Origin: Planctomycetota bacterium
GTDB lineage: Bacteria > Planctomycetota > Planctomycetia > Pirellulales > Pirellulaceae
Direction: 5' to 3'
Length of the DNA stretch: 5,200 nt
Assembly: GCA_026692885.1 (NCBI GenBank)
Contig: JAPLNJ010000439.1
Coordinates: 1-5,200, forward strand
Position numbers and translations under genes: made by a program
Notes under the pieces: model-generated
Seen by the model: only the letters and a program-made list of their open reading frames with translations
Told to the model about the DNA's origin: nothing
Database searches by the model: none
In this document: positions 1 through 4,468 of the stretch, piece by piece
Layout: every line of letters starts with the position of its first letter
How positions within the stretch are numbered: position 1 is the stretch's first letter

Positions 1-2462
1 AGATCGTGTGTCGTGTCGAGCGAACCCTGCGAAAGGGCCTCCAGTCCGTAGGCGGCGTCCAGGTGGTTCTTAACCCGCGTGTAGAGCACGCTCCGCTGGT
101 TCTCCAGCAGCGACTTGGCGCCCTGCCGGTCCTGTGGTGACAGGTGGTTGGAATACTGGGCAAACCGTTCGCCGGTGAGGATGTGTTCCAGGATCACCAG
201 CATCCCCAGGTCCTTCTGTGCGTCCAGGCTGAAAAACGAGGGCACCCAGCACAGGGTCTTGGTGCCGTCTGGGTGTGCCGCCCGCCCGTAGGATGGACTT
301 CCAAGTCCGTCCGCCTCCCTTCCTCCCATTTCCTGGACGGACTTGGAAGTCCATCCTACGCGGAAGGTCTGCAGCCGGCTCAGGTCATCCCGCGGCCCGT
401 GTCCAGCCTCGTCGAACGGGAAGTCGATCACCAACTTCCAGGACTCGTCGGTATTTTCCAGCGAGGAATCCGGCAACTCACGGATATTCCGAAACAGCAC
501 CGTGCAGCTCCGCTTGGTGTTTCGCCACCAGAACTCCAGGAACTGCTCGAAGTCGCCTTCACCCTGGATACCGAGCTGCTCGAAGATCATCTGGCGTACG
601 CGGCGGATGCGATTCCCCTGGTTGTCCTCGCGCCGGGCCTGCTCGATGATGCTCTCGGTATCCACGCCCGAAAGCTGCACGGTGATCGTGGGGTTGCTCT
701 CCTCGCCAATACGAATCTCGCCCACGGCCGCCGCCCAGGTGCGGCAGCGTTGCAGCACCAGTTGCCCCTCGCGCCCGGGCACCGGACTCTTGATCGTTCC
801 GTGGTTCAGTGCGGCCAGTTTCTCGGCGTTCAGTCCGCGGAGCGACTCGACCTCCGGCACGAGGGCCGACAGCAGCAGCGTCTTGACCAGCCGGTCGTCG
901 TTGCGGAACACGACCCGTTTGGGATCGTCGTAGGCGAGTTGCTCGACGTCCTCGCGGCGCAGACCGTGCTGTCTTTCGAGCATCGGCAACAGCTTCTGGT
1001 GATACAGCCGCTTGGCGTTATCGAAGTGGATCGCCATGTCCTGCGTGAACGCCTCGTCGCCGTGGGCCACTACGTCGAACAGGTCGCCGACCGGCACTAC
1101 ATCGCCCACCTTGAGCGTCTCACGGTGATCGACCAGCAGTTGCATCATCACCTTCAGGGCGGTCCGCTCCCGCTGGAGGACGCTGGAGACGGCGATCAGG
1201 GTCTGCACCAGCGCCGGGCTGAAGGGGTAGACCTTGCGGAACATCTGCCGGTCGCCCTCCTGGGTCAGCAGGATGCTCATCACGTTGTCCTTCATGCGGG
1301 CCGTCTGCTCGAAGGCCGCGTCGAGTTCCTTGCGGGCCGACTCGGTCTTGCAACGCAACACCCGCTTCTCGGCAATCGCCGGCAGGTTGCGGTCCTCCAG
1401 GGTGATCGTGTCGAACCGGCCCCCTTGATAGTCGAGCGAGTCGCCGAAGCTCAACCGCTCGGCACCGGGGACGTGCCCTCCGACCAGTTCCCGCAGGTCG
1501 CGCTGCCGGGCCACGAAGCTGATCAGCGGAATCGGACGGTCGGCCGACTGGGCTTCGACCAGATTCGTCAGCTTGGCCGCCTCGCGTTTGATGAACCCCA
1601 GGTCGGCCGAGTTCATTGCCAGCCAGAGAATCAGCTCGTCGAGGAACAGGATCACGGCGTCGTAGCCCAAACTGGCCGCGTGCTGGCTGATGATCGACAA
1701 GCCCTTGTCGAACCGCACGAAGTTCCCGCCCCGGTGGCTGATCACTTCGGCGTGCGAGCTTGCGACGGTCTTCAAGAGCGTGCTGACCAGACGCAGGTGC
1801 ATTTCCGAGTCCGGAGGCGAACTGGCCGCAGCCTCAAACGACGCCGCATCCCAGGGCGTCTCCAGCTCGCCCCAGCCATCCTTACCCCCGCTACCCCCGC
1901 TACCTCCGCCGCCTTGGCCAGCGTTGAGCCGCTTGAAAAACGGCTCGTTGCCGTAGCTCTCCCGTTCCCGCCCCGCCTGAGCAACGATCGACGCCGACAT
2001 GTAGACCGGCGGGACCGGCGCCTCGGGGTGATCTTGCCGAGTGAAATCGACATAACCGCCGAGCACTCCCGACTCCATGTCGTGCGAGTTGATCATGTGA
2101 TAGGGCACCAGCAAGAACTTCTTGCCCGCGAGCCAATCGTTGTGCTTTTGGATTACCCAGGCCAACTCCGGAATACCGCGGGCGGCCGGGTTACCTTCTA
2201 GGATCAGGTCCAGCACGGCCATGAAATGGCTCTTGCCGCTACCGAAACTGCCGTGCAGGTAGGTCGCCTTGCTGGTCCGGCCCTCCAACGCGCTGCGAAT
2301 GAACGTCAGCGCAGCATCGAAGTTCTTGGCCAGCTCGGGCGTGACCACGTAGTTGTCGAGCACCACCTCAGGGCGTTTGATGTCCTCGACCAGCTTCAGG
2401 ACGTAGTCGCCCTTCTGAACACGTTCCGGGATGTCGATCAGTTCTTTGATGAGGGTGGTCAT
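1..2462 (-). CDS. pglY: PglY, BREX type 2 P-loop ATPase (3' end beyond window)
   Basis: Large ATPase of BREX type 2 phage defence, which works with the methyltransferase PglX and the phosphatase-like PglZ in the cytoplasm; its exact biochemical role is not settled. The frame is open from ATG 2462-2460 to the window edge: 820 codons are visible, and the family usually exceeds 1,100 residues. Visible signals are an N-terminus typical of the family (IKELIDIPERVQKGDYVLKL), Walker A GSFGSGKS at residues 71-78, and a Walker B-like segment ILFLDELILWL with D275/E276. Two oddities sit in likely loops: a Gly/Ser-rich stretch at about residues 182-194, and about 24 residues (702-725) encoded by an inverted DNA repeat. 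Family-like sequence resumes afterwards (WVPSFF, LSPQDRQGAKSLLENQRS). There is no clear Shine-Dalgarno; the start lies in an 18-bp sequence also found at the zeta-like gene. A codon-aligned antisense frame (144-2201) is open but is a GC shadow. Identification is from remembered family motifs and the PglX context. Confidence 0.92.
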   Translation of the reverse strand, partial: MTTLIKELIDIPERVQKGDYVLKLVEDIKRPEVVLDNYVVTPELAKNFDAALTFIRSALEGRTSKATYLHGSFGSGKSHFMAVLDLILEGNPAARGIPELAWVIQKHNDWLAGKKFLLVPYHMINSHDMESGVLGGYVDFTRQDHPEAPVPPVYMSASIVAQAGRERESYGNEPFFKRLNAGQGGGGSGGSGGKDGWGELETPWDAASFEAAASSPPDSEMHLRLVSTLLKTVASSHAEVISHRGGNFVRFDKGLSIISQHAASLGYDAVILFLDELILWLAMNSADLGFIKREAAKLTNLVEAQSADRPIPLISFVARQRDLRELVGGHVPGAERLSFGDSLDYQGGRFDTITLEDRNLPAIAEKRVLRCKTESARKELDAAFEQTARMKDNVMSILLTQEGDRQMFRKVYPFSPALVQTLIAVSSVLQRERTALKVMMQLLVDHRETLKVGDVVPVGDLFDVVAHGDEAFTQDMAIHFDNAKRLYHQKLLPMLERQHGLRREDVEQLAYDDPKRVVFRNDDRLVKTLLLSALVPEVESLRGLNAEKLAALNHGTIKSPVPGREGQLVLQRCRTWAAAVGEIRIGEESNPTITVQLSGVDTESIIEQARREDNQGNRIRRVRQMIFEQLGIQGEGDFEQFLEFWWRNTKRSCTVLFRNIRELPDSSLENTDESWKLVIDFPFDEAGHGPRDDLSRLQTFRVGWTSKSVQEMGGREADGLGSPSYGRAAHPDGTKTLCWVPSFFSLDAQKDLGMLVILEHILTGERFAQYSNHLSPQDRQGAKSLLENQRSVLYTRVKNHLDAAYGLEALSQGSLDTTHD
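287..360. repeat. Perfect 26-bp inverted repeat inside pglY
   Basis: The arms at 287-312 and 335-360 are exact reverse complements, separated by 22 bp of pyrimidine-rich sequence (plus strand). Each arm also holds a small imperfect palindrome (GGACTT-CC-AAGTCC). The pglY frame reads through without a stop, adding a peptide that starts WTSKSVQEMGGREADG and ends GLGSPSYG. The flanking protein looks like continuous PglY, so this is best read as an in-frame insertion of a dispersed palindromic element. No transposase is present, so it is either a non-autonomous MITE-like element or a REP-like repeat. Confidence 0.9.
1884..1910. repeat. Three 9-nt tandem units in pglY, Gly/Ser linker
   Basis: On the plus strand ACCCCCGCT occurs twice, followed by the variant ACCTCCGCC. 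Read in the pglY frame this gives a run of GGS/GGG-type residues within about residues 182-194, between a segment ending FFKRLNAGQ and one starting KDGWGELE. The unit is a multiple of three, so expansion or contraction keeps the frame. It probably encodes a flexible linker of variable length. Confidence 0.75.
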
Positions 2463-2474
2463 TGGTTCTTGGTC
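2457..2474 (-). promoter_or_regulatory. 18-bp start-codon sequence at pglY (copy 1)
   Basis: On the minus strand this reads GACCAAGAACCAATGACC and contains the pglY ATG and its second codon ACC. The identical 18 bp occur at 3418-3435 around the start of the zeta-like gene. It has no purine-rich ribosome binding site at normal spacing. The ACCAATGAC part matches a heptad unit found inside pglX at 4845-4853, so the translation start may come from repeat-related DNA. Confidence 0.7.
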
Positions 2475-2507
2475 AGTTGTCAGTTGTCCGTTGTCCGTTG
2501 TCCGTGG
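2473..2507. repeat. Heptanucleotide tandem repeat upstream of pglY
   Basis: Consecutive 7-nt units on the plus strand: TCAGTTG twice, TCCGTTG twice, then TCCGTGG. It belongs to the family seen at 2611-2624, 3448-3468, 4435-4463, 4781-4853 and 5162-5183. It occupies the leader immediately before the pglY start, in the 126-bp gap between the small partner gene and pglY. The unit length recalls the heptameric STRR repeats of filamentous cyanobacteria, though relatedness is not implied. Confidence 0.9.
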
Positions 2508-2524
2508 GTGCGGCCGAAAAGATA

Positions 2525-2575
2525 ACTCCCTCGCCCCGGTACTCCGGGGAGAGGGTTGGGGTGAGGGGCCGAAAT
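2525..2575. repeat. GC-rich hairpin repeat in the pglY leader
   Basis: Arms 2528-2539 (CCCTCGCCCCGG) and 2544-2555 (CCGGGGAGAGGG) pair at 11 of 12 positions around a TACT loop and are followed by TTGGGGTGAGGGGCC. It resembles a dispersed CCCTC...GAGGGTTGGGGTGAGGGG repeat that I recall from many bacterial genomes. It lies between the small partner gene and pglY. It could act as an RNA hairpin that attenuates or stabilises the transcript, but no U-tract follows the stem on the minus strand, so a classical terminator is not supported. Confidence 0.7.
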
Positions 2576-2588
2576 GCAAATGCCGAAG

Positions 2589-2837
2589 TTATTTCTCGGC
2601 CATTCCTTGGTCAGTTGTCCGTGATTGTTCGGGAGCATTGTCTGCTATCACGTTGAATCGCTGCTCCAATTCCTCGGCCGAGATCATGATCGTTTTGCCG
2701 TCGCGCCAGACTGGCATTGGCTGGCCGGACTGCTTGTGTCGGACGATCGCCGCGCGTGTTGCCGCTTCCAGCGCTCGATCAATCGGCGTCCCTTCGCGAA
2801 AGACATCGCCAATGTTTTGCTTCAGATCAGTGCTCAT
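2589..2837 (-). CDS. Small partner protein of the zeta-like ATPase (putative antitoxin)
   Basis: An 82-residue protein starting MSTDLKQNIGDVFREGTPIDRALEAATRAA. It has a helical N-terminal half and a short C-terminal motif, WRDGKTIMISAEEL. Small proteins of this type (IDxAL...RHK..G.P...WRDGK....xxEEL) are, from memory, often encoded beside COG4185/zeta-like ATPases and are treated as putative cognate antitoxins. The start overlaps the end of the ATPase gene by 11 bp, pointing to translational coupling; the upstream ribosome site (CGGGA) is weak. The last dozen or so residues (from about EQSRTTDQGMAEK) are encoded by a heptad repeat copy, so the native C-terminus may have been extended or replaced. 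An upstream in-frame start would lie deep in the ATPase gene and is unlikely. Antitoxin activity is inference. Confidence 0.75.
   Translation of the reverse strand: MSTDLKQNIGDVFREGTPIDRALEAATRAAIVRHKQSGQPMPVWRDGKTIMISAEELEQRFNVIADNAPEQSRTTDQGMAEK
2611..2624. repeat. Heptad repeat in the 3' end of the small partner gene
   Basis: Two units, TCAGTTG and TCCGTGA, preceded by CCTTGG on the plus strand. It is translated as part of the C-terminal tail of the small protein. On the minus strand the context GACCAAGGAATGG is similar to the 18-bp start-codon sequence at 2457-2474 and 3418-3435, but here the ATG is internal to the frame and followed four codons later by TAA. Confidence 0.65.
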
Positions 2838-3423
2838 GACCGTATTCCCGCTGCAAGTGTGTCCACGTTTCTTCATCGCCCATGCGAGTGACGTTCGTCC
2901 CCGCACCGGCGGCGATCAATCGAATTCCGGATTCATGGGAGTTATCGTACACGCGCCAGGCCGTTGCCAGAGGCTGGTACAACTGAAAGAAGTTCCGCAA
3001 TCCGCGCCGATAGCGCCGGCGGATGGTGTCTTCCGGCACGTTGTGGCCGCCCAATCGCACGCGATCCGCGACGCGTGCCACGGCGAAATCAGCAGAAGGC
3101 AACCACAGGAAAACAAGATGGAAGGAGTAGTGGGACGCAAGCAATTCTCGGAGCCAGGGGGCCAACGAGCGACTTGCCAGCGTCGTCTCGAAGGCAAAAT
3201 TCCGCCGCTTACTGGCCAGGCTCCGGAGGCGGGTGTGCATGATTGACCCGGCTTCGAACGCGACACTATCGGGATCGAATGCTGCTAATCCCTGTGCGAT
3301 TACGTCTGCGTTGACGAACTCGGTCACTTCCAACAGATCCTGCAATAGGCTGGGCGCAGCCGTGGACTTACCGGCCCCATTCGGCCCGGACACGACGATC
3401 AGGTTGGGATTTGGTTCGGTCAT
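2827..3423 (-). CDS. Zeta-toxin/COG4185-type P-loop ATPase or kinase
   Basis: A 198-residue P-loop protein. Walker A is SGPNGAGKST (residues 12-21), followed by a FVNAD motif with D40 and the family signature FAFETTLASR (E79). An arginine-rich segment, EDTIRRRYRRGLRNF, lies at about residues 131-145 and may form a phosphate-binding lid. This set matches the predicted ATPases of COG4185, related to zeta toxins. Zeta proteins proper phosphorylate UDP-N-acetylglucosamine, but many relatives have unknown substrates. The ATG at 3423-3421 places the P-loop close to the N-terminus, as usual; a TTG start at 3450 would add repeat-encoded residues and was not chosen. No good ribosome site precedes it, and the start lies in the same 18 bp as that of pglY. 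It overlaps the small partner gene by 11 bp, suggesting a toxin-antitoxin-like pair lodged between pglX and pglY. Confidence 0.85.
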   Translation of the reverse strand: MTEPNPNLIVVSGPNGAGKSTAAPSLLQDLLEVTEFVNADVIAQGLAAFDPDSVAFEAGSIMHTRLRSLASKRRNFAFETTLASRSLAPWLRELLASHYSFHLVFLWLPSADFAVARVADRVRLGGHNVPEDTIRRRYRRGLRNFFQLYQPLATAWRVYDNSHESGIRLIAAGAGTNVTRMGDEETWTHLQREYGHEH

Positions 3424-3435
3424 TGGTTCTTGGTC
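3418..3435 (-). promoter_or_regulatory. 18-bp start-codon sequence at the zeta-like gene (copy 2)
   Basis: Identical over 18 bp to 2457-2474 and likewise centred on the ATG, so both genes begin ATG ACC. It joins directly to the heptad-rich sequence at 3432-3469 upstream. Exact identity over both leader and coding bases of two unrelated proteins is best explained by a shared repeat. Confidence 0.7.
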
Positions 3436-3469
3436 CGTAGCCCGCTGCAACTGACAAAGGACAACGGAC
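3432..3469. repeat. Heptad repeat between the 182-aa gene and the zeta-like gene
   Basis: On the plus strand GGTCCGTAG is followed by CCCGCTG and then the heptads CAACTGA, CAAAGGA and CAACGGA (3448-3468). GTCCGTAG at the left end can pair imperfectly with CAACGGAC at the right end. It fills nearly all of the 50-bp gap between the two genes. The 16-bp core CCGCTGCAACTGACAA recurs at 4430-4445. Confidence 0.8.
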
Positions 3470-3473
3470 TGCT

Positions 3474-4022
3474 TTACGCCGTTGCCGCCTTCCGCCTGCG
3501 CCGTGCGGGCAGCAACGAACGTCGCTGCTGGCCATGAACATCGGTGCGTTCGGAGTCTGCGGCGATCGTCAGGAGTGCCAAGTGATGGAAACGGAAGCGG
3601 TAGATGCAGCCGTTGCTGAACAAGATTTCGTGGCTGACGTCCCCAGGCCCCCGCAGCTCAAGTTCGTCGTACAGCCAATGGACCGAATGTTCCGAAAACA
3701 CGGGGTCGGTTACCGCTGGCGTGACGCTCGGCGTATCCAGAAGGAAATACAGGAGCAGCAACGGCTGACCGTCCCGCCTGACCGTGAGATGCGCAACGCG
3801 GTTCTCTGGGGACGGCGAGTCTTCGCCGAAATCCAGGTAGGTTGCGTCGTGCAGATACAGTTTGGACAGCTTCTGCACCGCCGCAGGCAGCCTCCTGCGA
3901 ATCGACTTCAAGTACTGGTCATACGCGGTTACCGCCTCGTCCCACGCCTGGGAAGCTCGGTTGGCCGCGCGGGCGTCCCCGGAATTGAACGCCACAAAGA
4001 GTTCTGGTTTGAAGTACTTCAT
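3474..4022 (-). CDS. Hypothetical protein, 182 aa, possibly DUF4085-like
   Basis: Starts MKYFKPELFVAFNSGDARAA and has a helical N-terminal half (AWDEAVTAYDQYLKSIRRRLP, about residues 26-46). A LHDA motif follows at residues 57-60, then a beta-rich second half (LTVRRDGQPLLLLYFLL, and HEILFSNGCIYRFRFHHLALL near the end), closing with a basic Arg/Ala tail. The opening MKYF and the LP...LHDA spacing recall DUF4085-type proteins, but this is a weak memory-based match. Its ATG overlaps the stop of the preceding gene in an ATGA junction, and GAGGA lies 5 nt upstream, so the start is well supported and the two genes are probably coupled. No catalytic motif, signal peptide or membrane segment is evident. 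It could be an immunity or partner protein for its neighbour, which is inference from gene order only. Confidence 0.8.
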   Translation of the reverse strand: MKYFKPELFVAFNSGDARAANRASQAWDEAVTAYDQYLKSIRRRLPAAVQKLSKLYLHDATYLDFGEDSPSPENRVAHLTVRRDGQPLLLLYFLLDTPSVTPAVTDPVFSEHSVHWLYDELELRGPGDVSHEILFSNGCIYRFRFHHLALLTIAADSERTDVHGQQRRSLLPARRRRKAATA

Positions 4023-4366
4023 TTTTTCCTCGCCCGACTGTTCTTCGTCTCGTAGAACGTGTGCCCCGCTGGCGGTCTTGCCAGCGGCTGGTAGTGATTG
4101 AGTCCATTGGGTCGATGCTTCCCGTGCCGCACGTAGCTGCCGCTGGCTGCGTGCTCGATCTGCTTCGCCAACTCGTTATTCGAGTCTGGATCGTTCCCGC
4201 AGACCACCACCTCGCGTTGCGCCTGGCGTTGTCCGATGGCCTCCGTCTCGGTGATCTCGCTGCCTTTCACGACACCGCCGTCGGCGCGAAGGCTCGCTTC
4301 GAAGATCCGCGGTTTCGCCGCTGGCTGCTCACCCGCTTGCTCAGTCGCTTCGCTTTTCTTCGCCAT
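4019..4366 (-). CDS. Hypothetical protein with RHxxH and GHTFYE motifs, 115 aa
   Basis: Starts MAKKSEATEQAGEQPAAKPR: a charged, Ala/Lys-rich, probably disordered N-terminus of about 50 residues. A compact domain follows: VVVCGND (53-59), NNELAKQIE (63-71), RHGKH (80-84), LNHYQP (89-94) and GHTFYE (101-106), ending in a basic KK tail. The clustered His residues near the C-terminus resemble small nuclease or polymorphic-toxin tip domains, but I do not recognise the family with certainty. ATG 4366 is preceded by GGAG with a 10-nt gap; a GTG at 4384 is an alternative start. The stop overlaps the next gene by 4 bp. Together the two genes form a tight pair, as toxin-immunity or two-component accessory modules do. 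Function unknown. Confidence 0.75.
   Translation of the reverse strand: MAKKSEATEQAGEQPAAKPRIFEASLRADGGVVKGSEITETEAIGQRQAQREVVVCGNDPDSNNELAKQIEHAASGSYVRHGKHRPNGLNHYQPLARPPAGHTFYETKNSRARKK
4028..4031 (-). promoter_or_regulatory. Ribosome binding site GAGG for the 182-aa gene
   Basis: The minus strand reads GAGGAAAAAATG, placing GAGG 5 nt before the ATG at 4022-4020. It lies inside the last codons of the upstream gene and fixes the start. It is the clearest Shine-Dalgarno in the window, in contrast to the repeat-embedded starts of pglY and the zeta-like gene. Confidence 0.6.
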
Positions 4367-4406
4367 GCTTTTGTGGCTCCACACCCGCTTTCGCGTTCAT
4401 CGTGGT

Positions 4407-4412
4407 ATTGTA
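4407..4412 (-). promoter_or_regulatory. Possible -10 box TACAAT upstream of the 115-aa gene
   Basis: TACAAT on the minus strand lies about 40 nt before ATG 4366. A poor -35 candidate, TTGCAG, sits 19 bp upstream at the edge of the heptad repeat. If real, it would let the accessory genes and pglY be transcribed independently of pglX. The evidence is a single hexamer match in a non-model organism. Confidence 0.2.
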
Positions 4413-4434
4413 CACCCTGTTGCGTGGTCCGCTG

Positions 4435-4463
4435 CAACTGACAACTGACAACTGACAACTGAC
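4435..4463. repeat. Heptad repeat just after the pglX stop codon
   Basis: Four perfect tandem copies of CAACTGA (plus strand), then a final C. It lies 6 nt beyond the pglX TAG, in the 102-bp gap before the 115-aa gene. It is the purest array of the family in this window. Confidence 0.9.
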
Positions 4464-4468
4464 GAGGA

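Noticed and set aside
70..354. A minus-strand 94-codon frame starting in the inverted repeat
   Set aside because: It overlaps pglY in another frame and starts in the palindrome (MDFQVRP is repeat-encoded).
287..360. Inverted repeat considered as ends of an insertion sequence
   Set aside because: Only 22 bp separate the arms, so no transposase can be encoded; at most it is a non-autonomous element.
144..2201. A 685-codon open frame on the plus strand
   Set aside because: It is codon-aligned antisense to pglY, a common artefact in GC-rich genes, and its translation shows no recognisable domain while the minus strand reads as PglY with Walker motifs.
2528..2570. Hairpin considered as a rho-independent terminator
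   Set aside because: No U-tract follows the stem on the minus strand, where transcription runs; the stem is also part of a longer repeat-like sequence.
2431..3246. A 271-codon plus-strand frame crossing the pglY start, the leader and the zeta-like pair
   Set aside because: It runs antisense through three genes and across repeats; its start region is repeat-encoded and no domain is visible.
3534..4055. A 173-codon plus-strand frame
   Set aside because: It is antisense to the 182-aa gene, which has a good ribosome site and an overlap junction; no independent support.
4435..4463. Tandem heptads considered as a CRISPR array or replication iterons
   Set aside because: The units are directly adjacent 7-mers with no unique spacers, and there is no rep gene or AT-rich origin nearby.
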